Shown here piece by piece: positions 17,835 to 26,839 of a stretch of 64,000 nucleotides of DNA. Position numbers and translations under genes: made by a program. Position 1 is the stretch's first letter, and every line of letters starts with the position of its first letter. The notes beneath the pieces are model-generated. The model was not told where the DNA came from. It ran no database searches and saw only the letters and a list, made by a program, of their open reading frames with translations. This DNA comes from a gamma proteobacterium HdN1 (lineage in GTDB: Bacteria; Pseudomonadota; Gammaproteobacteria; Pseudomonadales; Ketobacteraceae): positions 966,527-1,030,526 of the forward strand of contig FP929140.1 in NCBI GenBank assembly GCA_000198515.1, given 5' to 3'.

Positions 17835-20042
17835 ATGACACAGGAAGCAGAGGGCGTAGCCAAAGAGGGTGCAGTTAAAGAGGGTCTAGCCAAAGAGGGC
17901 GTTTGCCGTGAAAGCCAAACCAATTCCGCCCCGTTGTTCCGACGCACGCCGCGCCTAGATTATCCGAGCTCTGACCAACAGCGCCAAGTTTTGCGCGATT
18001 ACTTCACAACCAGTTTCGATGCCTACACCCGCCTGTTTGACTGTTTGACGTGCGAGGAGGCTTTCTTTGTAAAACCGATCAGCCTTCGCCACCCGCTAAT
18101 CTTCTATTTTGGCCATACCGCCACTTTTTTTATCAATAAAATGCTATTGGCGCGCCTAGTAGATAGCCGCCTCGATGAGCGCTTGGAGTCGATTTTCGCC
18201 GTTGGCGTGGATGAAATGAGCTGGGATGACCTCGACGATCGCCACTACGATTGGCCGAGCGTAGACGAAGTGCGTACCTATCGAGCGCGTCTGCGTGAGA
18301 CCGTATTGGATATTATTGATTATGCGCCACTTACAGCACCCATTACTTGGCAGCACCCTTGGTGGTCGATCATCATGGGGATTGAGCATGAACGTATTCA
18401 TCTGGAAACGTCCTCGGTACTGATTCGACAGCACCAACTTAAATATGTACAGGCATTGTCTGGTTGGGAGCCGTGGCAGAGCAGTGGCAATGCACCAGAA
18501 AACCAGCTAATTCCGGTTGCAGGCGGTGCAATCACCCTAGGCAAAGATCGCCAGTCCCCCATTTATGGTTGGGACAACGAGTACGGTACCCATTCAGCAA
18601 ATGTGGAGCCTTTTAGCGCAAGCCAATATCTGGTAAGCAATGGCGAGTTTCTGGTTTTTGTGGAAGCAGGTGGCTATCGTAATCAGCATTTCTGGACGGA
18701 AGAAGGCAAGAAATGGCTGAACTTTACCAAACGCATGCAGCCTGAATTTTGGCGTAAAAAACCACAAGGCTGGCATTTGCGCCTGATGACCGAAGAAATT
18801 CCAATGCCGTGGAATTGGCCGGTAGAAGTGAATTATCTGGAAGCCAAGGCCTTCTGCAATTGGAAAGCGTCGGAAACCGGCTTGCCGATTCGCCTTCCTA
18901 CGGAAGATGAATGGAATTTACTGCACAAACAAAGCGGGCTGCCTGCAAACGATCCGGAAACAGGGCGCTGGCCTGCAAACCTTCATCGGGATTATGGCGC
19001 GTCTTCCTGCCCGGTGGATCGTTTTGCTCACGGTGAATTTTTCGATATCGTCGGCAACGTATGGCAATGGAGCGAGACGCCAATTTACCCGTTTGAAGGC
19101 TTTGAGGTGCATCCCTACTATGATGACTTCACCATGCCCACCTTCGATGGCCAGCACAATTTGATGCTGGGAGGTTCGTGGGTATCTTGCGGAAATGAGG
19201 CGCAGCTTTCGTCGCGCTATGCGTTTCGTCGCCATTTCTTCCAGCACGCAGGATTTCGCTATATTTCAAGTAACGCCAATCTAGATGCGCCGTCTTCTCA
19301 CTATGAGACGGATCAGCTGATGTCGGAATATGCGGAATTTCACTATGGCGATCAGTATTTCGGTGTGCAGAATTTCCCGACGGCACTGGTTGAACATTTA
19401 AAGCCTTTCTTGCAAGGAAGGCCAACCCGTAAAGCGCTCGATCTTGGCTGCGCTACGGGCCGCGCAAGCTTTGAACTTGCGCGTTATTTTGATGATGTAA
19501 CTGGCGTAGATTTTTCTGCGCGCTTTATCAATCTCGGGGTTCAGCTCGCTCGGGAAGGTGTGCTGCGCTACGCCTTGTGCGATGAGGGTGAATTGCAGCT
19601 CTATAAAACACGCTCGCTCGTTGAATTAGGTTTGGATCATGTGAAAGCGCCGCTGTTTATTCAGGGAGATGCTTGTAACCTCAAACCGCTCCTGACCGAT
19701 TATGATTTGATTTTTGCGGCGAATTTGATTGACCGGCTCTACGAACCGTCACGATTTTTAACGGAGGTTCATAAGCGTATAGTGCCCGGCGGATTGCTTA
19801 TGATTGCCTCGCCCTATACTTGGCTGGAAGAACATACCCCCCGTAGCGCTTGGATTGGTGGGTATAAAAAAGATGGCGAGAGCTACACCACACTGGATGG
19901 CCTGAAAGATCGCTTGGGCGCGCATTTTCGCCTGCTAGCCGAGCCTGTGCAGGTGCCTTTTGTGATTCGTGAAACCAGCCATAAATTTCAGCATAGCCTG
20001 TCAGAAATGACGGTGTGGGAACGGCTTTCTGATAACGCGTAA
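17835..20042 (+). CDS. ovoA: OvoA, 5-histidylcysteine sulfoxide synthase / 4-mercaptohistidine N-methyltransferase
   Basis: ATG 17835 is preferred (GGAG site 8 bp upstream) over an in-frame GTG at 17745. The 735-residue protein has the three OvoA parts: a DinB-like domain with the iron-binding HxxxE motif (EHERIHLETSS, about residues 183-193), an FGE-sulfatase-like domain (about 230-500, with GGSWVSCGNEAQLSSRYAFRRHF), and a class I methyltransferase domain (LDLGCATGRASFEL near 535). OvoA is a non-haem iron enzyme joining cysteine to C5 of histidine with oxygen, the first ovothiol step; its methyltransferase domain does the last. The N-terminus carries a 15-bp tandem repeat coding for AKEG-like units. 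The next gene is a probable OvoB. Confidence 0.93.
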   Translation: MTQEAEGVAKEGAVKEGLAKEGVCRESQTNSAPLFRRTPRLDYPSSDQQRQVLRDYFTTSFDAYTRLFDCLTCEEAFFVKPISLRHPLIFYFGHTATFFINKMLLARLVDSRLDERLESIFAVGVDEMSWDDLDDRHYDWPSVDEVRTYRARLRETVLDIIDYAPLTAPITWQHPWWSIIMGIEHERIHLETSSVLIRQHQLKYVQALSGWEPWQSSGNAPENQLIPVAGGAITLGKDRQSPIYGWDNEYGTHSANVEPFSASQYLVSNGEFLVFVEAGGYRNQHFWTEEGKKWLNFTKRMQPEFWRKKPQGWHLRLMTEEIPMPWNWPVEVNYLEAKAFCNWKASETGLPIRLPTEDEWNLLHKQSGLPANDPETGRWPANLHRDYGASSCPVDRFAHGEFFDIVGNVWQWSETPIYPFEGFEVHPYYDDFTMPTFDGQHNLMLGGSWVSCGNEAQLSSRYAFRRHFFQHAGFRYISSNANLDAPSSHYETDQLMSEYAEFHYGDQYFGVQNFPTALVEHLKPFLQGRPTRKALDLGCATGRASFELARYFDDVTGVDFSARFINLGVQLAREGVLRYALCDEGELQLYKTRSLVELGLDHVKAPLFIQGDACNLKPLLTDYDLIFAANLIDRLYEPSRFLTEVHKRIVPGGLLMIASPYTWLEEHTPRSAWIGGYKKDGESYTTLDGLKDRLGAHFRLLAEPVQVPFVIRETSHKFQHSLSEMTVWERLSDNA
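17849..17908 (+). repeat. Four imperfect 15-bp tandem units in the ovoA 5' end
   Basis: Units agagggcgtagccaa, agagggtgcagttaa, agagggtctagccaa and a diverged fourth copy encode EG(V/A/L)(A/V)K repeats before the conserved OvoA domain. The segment looks like recent slippage expansion and is probably dispensable. Confidence 0.75.
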
Positions 20043-20057
20043 AGTGAGTGTTTTGTG

Positions 20058-21233
20058 ATGCCTAAATTTGCGGAAATCAGCTTTGATACTGTGATCGACC
20101 GCAATCACACGGACTGCGAAAAGTTCGATCAACGTGAACAACGGTTTGGGCGCGCCGATGTAATGCCTTTGTGGGTGGCCGATATGGATTTTGCGGCACC
20201 CGCCTGTGTACGCAAGGCTCTTGCGCAGCGCCTTGAGCATCCAGTATTTGGGTATACGTTCCCGGCGGATACGCTGTACGAGCAGCTTTGCGGTTGGTTT
20301 GCGCGCCGTCATCAATGGGCGTTAGACCCTGCACAAGTCATGCTCGCTCCTGGGGTTGTGCCTTCGCTATTTGCCTGCGTTCAAGCGCTTACCCAGCCGG
20401 GGGAGGGCGTACTTGTGCCTACGCCGGTGTACCCGCCTTTTTTGGGCGCAGTGCAGCAAACTGGGCGAGAGTTGATTCAAAGCCCGCTGCGGGAGACGGA
20501 ACGCGGCTATACGCTGGATTTTGAGCATTTGGAGCGTGAAGCGGCAAATGCACGGATGCTGCTGTTGTGCAGCCCTCACAATCCAGTGGGGCGGGTCTGG
20601 CGTGCAGATGAACTTAAGGCGCTGATTGATCTTGCGTTGCGCCATCGTTTGGTGGTGGTAAGCGACGATATTCACTGTGACCTGACCTATCTGGGAGAGA
20701 AGCATCTTCCGCTAGCAACGCTGGCGCCGCCAGAATTGCGCCTGATTACTGCGCTATCGCCGAGTAAAACCTTTAATATTCCGGCGCTTAATCTGTCTGC
20801 CTTGGTCGTTGCGCATCGTGGGGATTCCAATGCGATACAAAAGTATTTTCAGCGCCAGCGTGTAAACCCGTACAATCCGTTTGCGCTTGTGGCCTTTGAA
20901 GCGGCTTATCGTGAGGGGGATGCGTGGCTGGAGGCTTTACGTGCCTATCTTGGTGCGAACCGGCAGTTGGTTGCGGAGTTTCAGCAGGTGCACCCGATTT
21001 TGCGTTGCCATTTGCCGCAGGCGAGCTGCCTGATTTGGCTGGATTGCCGCGCGCTTTCGCTTTCCGACCCAGACTTAAGTGCCTTTTTTATAGAAAAAGC
21101 ACGCCTCGGTTTGAACGAAGGTATTAGCTTCGGTATGGGCGGCGAAGGCTTTATGCGCCTGAATATTGGCACTCAAAAACGTGTTTTAGAGCTCGCTTTG
21201 GCGCAGCTGGCGGCAAGCTTAAAAGAGTTTTAG
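20058..21233 (+). CDS. ovoB: PatB/MalY-type PLP-dependent C-S lyase, probable OvoB
   Basis: This 391-residue fold-type I aminotransferase-like enzyme belongs to the MalY/PatB cystathionine beta-lyase group. Visible features are MPLWVADMDF near the N-terminus, the PLP-contact stretch APGVVPSLF, SPHNPVGRVW, the SDDIHCDL motif and the PLP lysine in SPSKTFNIPAL (about residue 237). PatB-type enzymes cleave C-S bonds. In ovothiol synthesis, OvoB is a PLP lyase that cleaves the sulfoxide made by OvoA to 5-thiohistidine. The gene starts 15 bp after ovoA on the same strand, so OvoB is the favoured assignment; ordinary cystathionine lyase is the alternative. Confidence 0.8.
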   Translation: MPKFAEISFDTVIDRNHTDCEKFDQREQRFGRADVMPLWVADMDFAAPACVRKALAQRLEHPVFGYTFPADTLYEQLCGWFARRHQWALDPAQVMLAPGVVPSLFACVQALTQPGEGVLVPTPVYPPFLGAVQQTGRELIQSPLRETERGYTLDFEHLEREAANARMLLLCSPHNPVGRVWRADELKALIDLALRHRLVVVSDDIHCDLTYLGEKHLPLATLAPPELRLITALSPSKTFNIPALNLSALVVAHRGDSNAIQKYFQRQRVNPYNPFALVAFEAAYREGDAWLEALRAYLGANRQLVAEFQQVHPILRCHLPQASCLIWLDCRALSLSDPDLSAFFIEKARLGLNEGISFGMGGEGFMRLNIGTQKRVLELALAQLAASLKEF

Positions 21234-21239
21234 TGTTCT

Positions 21240-21842
21240 ATGAATTTGCAGTTACCTAAACCGCTGTCTGGTTTTCCAGTGTCCGAGCCACGCATACCTG
21301 CCAACGATGAAAATGTTGATGCACTGATGGCTCTCTTTAATCACCTGTTTCTTGAATCCGAAAATACGGTTTTAGTGCGGGTAGGGGATGAGCCAATTTA
21401 CCTTCCGGCGGGCCATGAGGGGCACGCGCACGCTCGTATCGGTTTTGCGCACGGCTATTTTGCCAGTGCGCTACACGAAATTGCCCACTGGTGTATCGCC
21501 GGCCCTGCACGGCGCAAGCAAGTCGATTTTGGCTATTGGTATGCACCGGATGGCCGTGATGCAGAGCAGCAGCAGGCTTTTGAAACTTTGGAAGTTCAGC
21601 CGCAGGCAATCGAATGGATTTTGGCAAAATCTGCAGGGTTTCGCTATCGTGTGAGTTGCGATAACTTGCTTGGTGGCCCCTTTGATTTGCAGGCATTCAA
21701 ACAGAGTATCCATGCGGAAGTGCTGCGTAGATTCCAAACTGGGCTCGCGCCGCGAACCCAGTGTTTAGTTGATGCCTTCCTTGAATTTTATCAGCCGGGA
21801 AAAGTATTGGTGGCGGCTGATTTTTCGCTTGCGGATCTATAG
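21240..21842 (+). CDS. epmC: Elongation factor P hydroxylase EpmC
   Basis: This 200-residue YfcM/EpmC family protein carries the metal-binding segment ALHEIAHWCIAGPARRKQVDFGYWYAPDGRD and the conserved EVQPQAIEWILAKSAGF that follows. EpmC hydroxylates the beta-lysylated lysine of elongation factor P, the last step of its modification in gammaproteobacteria. It begins 6 bp after the probable ovoB gene and is likely cotranscribed, although no functional link with ovothiol is known. EpmA, EpmB and EF-P are not in the window. Confidence 0.92.
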   Translation: MNLQLPKPLSGFPVSEPRIPANDENVDALMALFNHLFLESENTVLVRVGDEPIYLPAGHEGHAHARIGFAHGYFASALHEIAHWCIAGPARRKQVDFGYWYAPDGRDAEQQQAFETLEVQPQAIEWILAKSAGFRYRVSCDNLLGGPFDLQAFKQSIHAEVLRRFQTGLAPRTQCLVDAFLEFYQPGKVLVAADFSLADL

Positions 21843-21861
21843 CAGGCAGATGGAGCCTGCT
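21841..21861. terminator. Hairpin between convergent epmC and dapF
   Basis: AGCAGGC pairs with GCCTGCT around a 7-nt loop and overlaps the dapF stop codon. There is no T tract on either strand, so it is only a possible shared terminator. Confidence 0.4.
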
Positions 21862-22699
21862 AGCCCCAGAATCCTTCGTAAACCTTAGTGGCTGGGCCTT
21901 CCATGATGACAGAGGTGGCGATTCCTGCCCACTGAATCTGTAATTCACCGCCGGCGAGTTCAACTTTTACAGGGCTATCTAAAAGCCCGGCGCGAATTCC
22001 CGCAACGGCGGCCGCGCAGGCGCCGGTTCCGCAGGCGAGGGTTTCACCGGCGCCGCGTTCAAAAACACGCAGTTTTATGTGGTTTCGTGATACGACTTCC
22101 ATAAAGCCTACGTTTACGCGGGCGGGAAAGCTGGGGTGCGATTCAATCATTGGGCCGATCTGTGCGACGGGTGCAGTTTCGACGTTGGAAACTTGTAGAA
22201 CTGCGTGGGGGTTCCCCATGTTGACGACTGAAATTGTCAGCGTCTGATCACCCACTTTAAGAAAGTGGAAGATCTCGTCCGTAGCGGCGGAAAAGGGAAT
22301 TTCCTTGGGGGAGGTTTTCGGTACGCCCATGTCTACCTGCACGAAATCGCCTTGCAGATTTAACTGGATAATGCCGGCTTTGGTGGATACGCGAACGGGG
22401 TTTTTTTGCGTGAGTCCCTTCTCGTGCACAAATCGGGCGAAGCAGCGCGCGCCGTTTCCGCATTGCTCTACTTCACCGCCGTCGGCATTAAAAATTCGGT
22501 AATTAAAATCGACTTCTGGGTTGGTGGCGGATTCTACGACGAGCAGCTGATCAAAACCCACTCCAAAATGACGGTCAGCCAAGCGGCGAATTTGTTCGCT
22601 ATCGAGGTGAATGGGCGCACGCGTAGCGTCTAGCACCATAAAATCGTTGCCAAGGCCGTGCATTTTGGTGAAGGCGAGAGGGGTAGGAATAGGCTGCAT
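21860..22699 (-). CDS. dapF: Diaminopimelate epimerase
   Basis: The start is ATG 22699 ([20 protein letters not shown]); the longer frame adds unconserved residues. The product has 279 residues, the normal length. Both active-site cysteines are in their motifs: [13 protein letters not shown] (about residues 75-87) and [17 protein letters not shown] (about residues 220-236). DapF converts LL- to meso-diaminopimelate for lysine and peptidoglycan synthesis in the cytoplasm. The usual partners lysA and xerC are not adjacent. Confidence 0.97.
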   Translation of the reverse strand: MQPIPTPLAFTKMHGLGNDFMVLDATRAPIHLDSEQIRRLADRHFGVGFDQLLVVESATNPEVDFNYRIFNADGGEVEQCGNGARCFARFVHEKGLTQKNPVRVSTKAGIIQLNLQGDFVQVDMGVPKTSPKEIPFSAATDEIFHFLKVGDQTLTISVVNMGNPHAVLQVSNVETAPVAQIGPMIESHPSFPARVNVGFMEVVSRNHIKLRVFERGAGETLACGTGACAAAVAGIRAGLLDSPVKVELAGGELQIQWAGIATSVIMEGPATKVYEGFWG

Positions 22700-22886
22700 A
22701 GGGCGCTCCAGAGGCTTGATGATTTGCGGCAAATAAGTACATTGCGGCAAAACCTGTGCCATGCGTGTGAAAGCGACGATCGGTAGGGCAATTCTGGAGT
22801 TTGCAGGGTTGAATGGTATTTCTGGCGCGTATATCTCTGTGCAAAATGCGCGGCCGGATGCGCCAAATTGCATTGGCAACGCTCTA

Positions 22887-22908
22887 AAAGGGTGCGTGCG
22901 CACCCTTT
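22887..22908 (-). terminator. Hairpin downstream of nadE
   Basis: AAAGGGTGCG and CGCACCCTTT form a near-continuous palindrome. Read on the minus strand it ends in a short T run, so it may be a weak terminator for nadE. Confidence 0.45.
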
Positions 22909-22910
22909 GA

Positions 22911-22967
22911 GGGCAAAGCTTTTAAGGAAAAGCTTTTGGGGACAAAGCTTTTAAGGACAAAGCTGAC
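22911..22967 (+). repeat. Tandem 14-15 bp repeats between nadE and dapF
   Basis: Four imperfect units (gggcaaagcttttaa, ggaaaagcttttgg, ggacaaagcttttaa, ggacaaagctgac) lie next to the nadE stop codon in the nadE-dapF spacer. No function is evident. They match the habit of short tandem duplications seen elsewhere in this window. Confidence 0.75.
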
Positions 22968-22976
22968 AGTAAAAAA

Positions 22977-23804
22977 CTACGGTGCAATGGGCAGTGCGCG
23001 TTTGTGTGTGCTGCTGTCGTAAGTGCGGGTGATGCGCTCGTAGGCGGCGTCGCTTATCGGCTGTTGGTGCAAGAAGGCGTCGATCTCTTCGTAGGTAACT
23101 CCGTAGGCGTCTTCGTCGGGCTTTAAGGGGTTGAGCTCCTCAAGATCGGCGGTAGGGATCTTGTAAGCAACCGCTTCTGGAGCGCCTAAGTGGTATGCGA
23201 TGGCGCGAACCTGCCCTTTCACTAAACCGGTGAGCGGGGCAAGGTCGCAAGCGCCGTCGCCAAATTTGGTAAAAAAGCCCATGACGGCTTCTGCTGCGTG
23301 ATCGGTGCCAATTACGAGGCCCGCCGTTGCGTTTGCGATGGTAAATTGAGCCACCATACGAACTCGCGCTTTGACGTTGCCGCGCACGAAGTCTGCCTTG
23401 GCGGGTGCTAGTTCAGCGATGCGTGGAATTTCTGCGCATAGGCCTTGCACCGCTGCGGCGATGTTGACCGTGGTTTCTTCATCGGCGGCAATAAAGCGCA
23501 GCGCAGCTTGGGCGTCGGCTTCGTCTTTTTGGGTTTGATAGGGGAGGCGCACCGCGATAAAGCGGTAGTGATGATCCTTGGTTTCTGCGCGCAGGCGTTC
23601 CACTGCAAGCTGGGCGAGCCGCCCCGCTAACGTAGAGTCTACGCCGCCGCTAATGCCGAGCACGAGGGTTTTTAGGCCACTATTTTTTAAGGTTTCTGCG
23701 ATAAAGCGGATGCGACGCTCGATTTCTGCGTCCATTGCCGTTTGGTTTGCAAAGGGCGGGACGACTTGGAGTGCTTGAGCGATTTCTGCTTGGCGGTTGT
23801 GCAT
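22977..23804 (-). CDS. nadE: Ammonia-dependent NAD+ synthase
   Basis: The 275-residue protein is a PP-loop N-type synthetase of the short, ammonia-dependent NadE class. The ATP-binding loop [17 protein letters not shown] lies at about residues 46-62. Conserved later segments include [46 protein letters not shown] and the C-terminal DSSTHKR. It lacks the glutaminase domain of longer NadE forms. It makes NAD+ from deamido-NAD+ in the cytoplasm. It stands between short repeats downstream and a 15-bp perfect inverted repeat upstream. Confidence 0.96.
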   Translation of the reverse strand: MHNRQAEIAQALQVVPPFANQTAMDAEIERRIRFIAETLKNSGLKTLVLGISGGVDSTLAGRLAQLAVERLRAETKDHHYRFIAVRLPYQTQKDEADAQAALRFIAADEETTVNIAAAVQGLCAEIPRIAELAPAKADFVRGNVKARVRMVAQFTIANATAGLVIGTDHAAEAVMGFFTKFGDGACDLAPLTGLVKGQVRAIAYHLGAPEAVAYKIPTADLEELNPLKPDEDAYGVTYEEIDAFLHQQPISDAAYERITRTYDSSTHKRALPIAP

Positions 23805-23868
23805 GGTGTGCGGCCCTTTCTAAAGTCTTTTCCAGATTTGTTTCTGGAATCGTTTCTAAAATGCGTGG

Positions 23869-23900
23869 ATGCTAAGATCACTCAGGAGTGATCTTAGCAT
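23869..23900. repeat. Perfect 15-bp inverted repeat with a 2-nt centre upstream of nadE
   Basis: Arms at 23869-23883 and 23886-23900 are exact reverse complements (atgctaagatcactc). They lie between the flavodoxin reductase stop and the nadE start. No T tract follows on either strand. It could be a terminator hairpin or a dimeric regulator site. Confidence 0.7.
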
Positions 23901-23913
23901 AGGCCCCCACCGC

Positions 23914-26145
23914 TCAATACACGTCCTCGCGGTACCTGCCTTGTGTGATGAGGGTTTGCGTGTCCATCGCCAGCGGTGCAATCACCGCATCCAAGGCTTC
24001 CTGCACGCCTCGTGCCATGTCGCGCCCACCGCAAACCAACACTTGGGCGCCTTTGCTGAATAGATCACGTAATGCATCGCCGTTGGCGCGGATTCGATCT
24101 TGCACATAAGAAGGCTCGTTTTCGCGGGAAAATGCGGTATTTAATTCGCTGAGACGGTGATCTTTGAGATAGCGGTTTAGCTCCTCCTGATACAGGAAGC
24201 CGGATTGTTGTGTGCGCCCACCCCAGTATAAATGCATCGGCCGACGGTGTACGTTATGTCGGATAAATCCTGCGAGCGGGCCGATTCCTGCGCCTGCGCC
24301 AATCAGGATTACCGGAGATTCGCCCGCTTCAGGCCGGAAATGCGGGTTTGGTTGAATAAATGCCTTTATTGTATCGCCCACCTTGAGTGTATGCAAAAAG
24401 CGGGAGCAGAGGCCATTTTTTTGGCGGCGCACGCAGATTTCCAAAAAGCCATCCGATGCGGATGAGGCGAGTGAATAAAAGCGTGGAATGGAGGTTTCTG
24501 GCGGTAGGATCGCAACCAGATCACCCGCTTCAAAGTGAGGGAGTGTAGGGAGGCGCCGCCCTCCTTTCTTTTGCTGAAGCGCACTTGCCTGGAAGCGCAA
24601 TACGCAGGACGGTGCATCGGTGAGATCGTCGTAGTCGATGCGCTCGATCAGCGTAAAGGTGTCGGTTTTTCGGTGATCTTCCACCGGCTCTAGGGTAAAG
24701 TCCAGCGGCATTGCTTTCGTAAGTGCCTGTCCCCAGCGAGCAAATTCTTGCACAGACTGACGATCGGCGGTTGTGATCGGGCAGAGTTTTTGCAAGCCCT
24801 TTTCCTGAAGCGCCGCATCCACCTCGTATGCATACTGGCAAAATTTGGGGAATTGCCGATCCCCAAAGCCAAGCACCGCATAACGTAAAGACTGTAGGCC
24901 CGTATGTTCGCGAAGTTTGGAGAGAAAACTTTGAGCGGAGGCCGGTGCGCTGCCTTCTCCATAAGTTGCGGTAAGGATCAGCAGGTGGCGGGCGCTCGGA
25001 TAATTCTGCTCCAGTTGATCTAGTGGGGCAGTATGAACACGCTGCCCTGCTCGTCTAAGGGAGCGGTGTAGGGCATTGGCGAATTTCCAGGTTGTACCGG
25101 TTTCGCTACCGACGAGGATCAGTGTTTCGGCATTCTCTGGGGCTGAATTGTCGGTAATTTCTGAGCGCAATTTCCGCCGCTTCCACCACAGCGTAACGCC
25201 GGTGATCGCGAGTGCTGGAACGCTCAAAGCGCTGATGCCCAGCACCAGTGCTAGCCACCAAAGACCCTCGCCGGTGTGAAGCGCATATATCCACTCATAG
25301 ATTTTTCGTGCCGTATTATGTGCTTCAAAAGTCAGCATTTCTCCAGTAGAAGCATCCACATATCCCGCGCCTTGATTGCTCATCAGAAAATAGGGCTCGT
25401 TCGCCGAGTTGGCAGATGGAAATACCAATGAGCGCAGGTCGCGTAAATCAGTAGATTGAAGCGCTGCAAAACGGCCGAGCGGAACGGTAGCATGCGCCTT
25501 ATTGTCTGTGTTATCGTTAAAATGGTCGGGAAAAGCAGGATCTGCTTCGCTGGCCTCTGAAATCAGCCCCAAACTACCTGCAGAAAGGTAGAGCCCAGTG
25601 CTGGATGAAAGCAATAATCCCAACAGCGCTGCCCGACCGACCACCACGTGTAGCCTTTGCGATTGCGTGCCTTGTGCCTTGTGAAAAAAATGGCGCCAGC
25701 CGCCAGCGCGCTTGGCCACGAGCAATGCGCCACTGATGCTTAGAATGAACGTGCACAAGGCGCTAATACCGATCACGATGCGCCCGGTATCCGCCATCAG
25801 CAGCGTTCGGTGCATATTTTTGCTCCAACGAAAAAGTTCCGACGGATGAACTTCTGGAATTTCTGCGCCTGTAAGCGGATTGATTTGCACCCGTTGGACT
25901 TGGTTGTTCTCTGAAAAATACACAGACACAATGCCATCGGCGCTGCGCTTGATTTCCTCAACGCCGGGATAGCGCTGCTTGGCCAGCTCGGCCAGCTCCG
26001 CTACGGTTGCTTGGCCTTGAGCAAGTTGAACGGACTGCAGATGTGCCTGCAGCGGGTGCAGCGACAACATTGCACCCGTCACTGCGAGCAGCGTGACGAA
26101 TAGCGCGGCCATCCAGCCAGGCAGTGAGTGAATTTGGCGAAGCAT
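23914..26145 (-). CDS. PepSY membrane domain fused to flavodoxin and ferredoxin-NADP reductase domains
   Basis: The start is ATG 26145, with GGAG upstream; a TTG at 26160 is the alternative. The 743-residue protein begins with PepSY_TM-type membrane helices and two PepSY-like periplasmic loops (to about residue 320). A flavodoxin domain follows (ETLILVGSETGTTWKFA, TYGEGSAP), then a sulfite-reductase-like FAD domain (RFYSLASSAS) and an NADPH domain (VILIGAGAGIGPLAGFIR, CGGRDMARGV, ending REDVY). Such proteins pass NADPH electrons to the membrane or periplasm and are often linked to iron assimilation. It is followed on the same strand by nadE and preceded by a DUF2271 lipoprotein, its usual partner. 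Confidence 0.88.
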   Translation of the reverse strand: MLRQIHSLPGWMAALFVTLLAVTGAMLSLHPLQAHLQSVQLAQGQATVAELAELAKQRYPGVEEIKRSADGIVSVYFSENNQVQRVQINPLTGAEIPEVHPSELFRWSKNMHRTLLMADTGRIVIGISALCTFILSISGALLVAKRAGGWRHFFHKAQGTQSQRLHVVVGRAALLGLLLSSSTGLYLSAGSLGLISEASEADPAFPDHFNDNTDNKAHATVPLGRFAALQSTDLRDLRSLVFPSANSANEPYFLMSNQGAGYVDASTGEMLTFEAHNTARKIYEWIYALHTGEGLWWLALVLGISALSVPALAITGVTLWWKRRKLRSEITDNSAPENAETLILVGSETGTTWKFANALHRSLRRAGQRVHTAPLDQLEQNYPSARHLLILTATYGEGSAPASAQSFLSKLREHTGLQSLRYAVLGFGDRQFPKFCQYAYEVDAALQEKGLQKLCPITTADRQSVQEFARWGQALTKAMPLDFTLEPVEDHRKTDTFTLIERIDYDDLTDAPSCVLRFQASALQQKKGGRRLPTLPHFEAGDLVAILPPETSIPRFYSLASSASDGFLEICVRRQKNGLCSRFLHTLKVGDTIKAFIQPNPHFRPEAGESPVILIGAGAGIGPLAGFIRHNVHRRPMHLYWGGRTQQSGFLYQEELNRYLKDHRLSELNTAFSRENEPSYVQDRIRANGDALRDLFSKGAQVLVCGGRDMARGVQEALDAVIAPLAMDTQTLITQGRYREDVY

Positions 26146-26217
26146 TGCGTTGTACTCCAATGCGTAAAGCGAAAACGGGTTTCAGGCAGACTGTAAACAG
26201 GCGCGAGCAAGGGCCGG

Positions 26218-26709
26218 CTAGAATTGGTATGTCAGTGATTGAACATAACCCTTACCGGCAATGGGCTTGCCTGCACCTTCACGCGTCAGTGGCACAATGA
26301 TTTCGGCACGGTAATCACGCTGATCTTCCACGGCAGAATCCACGCGGATCTGATATCCGCTATCTACAAGTGCGGGGGCGATATCGGCGTTGATTTTTAG
26401 GGTGCTCCCACTCGTGGTGCTGGCTCCGCTCAAGCCATCGTATTCGCTGCGCTGCTGGCCACTGCCACGAGCCCAATCGGCAAGGTGTTTATAGTATTTA
26501 GGCTTTTTGCCAGAGATCCAGAGTGTTTGCTTATATGCGCCGTTATTGTCGGTCAGATAGACAGCGAGGTAGGCACCGTCGCCGCGATAATTGTTGAGTT
26601 GAGCCTGTATCTTTACCGTGTCGGCTGAACTTGTGGGTGCGCAGCCCGCAGCGGTAATCGCGAGCAGGAATGCGGCAGCGCTTGTGCGCAGGGGATGAGT
26701 GGATTGCAT
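26218..26709 (-). CDS. DUF2271 family lipoprotein
   Basis: This 163-residue protein has a signal peptide ending in the lipobox-like TAAGC (Cys at about residue 23). The mature part matches DUF2271 in layout: an early AYLAVYLTDNNGAYKQTLWISG strand pair, a Trp-containing helix (HLADWARGSG), YDGLSGAST and a final strand set. Function unknown. It lies just upstream of the PepSY-flavodoxin reductase on the same strand. DUF2271 and PepSY reductase genes commonly sit together, so a role in periplasmic or metal-linked redox is inferred from context only. Confidence 0.72.
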   Translation of the reverse strand: MQSTHPLRTSAAAFLLAITAAGCAPTSSADTVKIQAQLNNYRGDGAYLAVYLTDNNGAYKQTLWISGKKPKYYKHLADWARGSGQQRSEYDGLSGASTTSGSTLKINADIAPALVDSGYQIRVDSAVEDQRDYRAEIIVPLTREGAGKPIAGKGYVQSLTYQF

Positions 26710-26839
26710 GGCGGGGCTCCTGATGGCGCAGCGGAAAGCGCGTCTTTGCAGAAGAGTCTAGGGCCTTGGACTTAAACGAAACTTAATTGGCGGTAAGCGA
26801 GGAAGCCGACCTATACAAAGACAAAATGATGTGGCAGCG

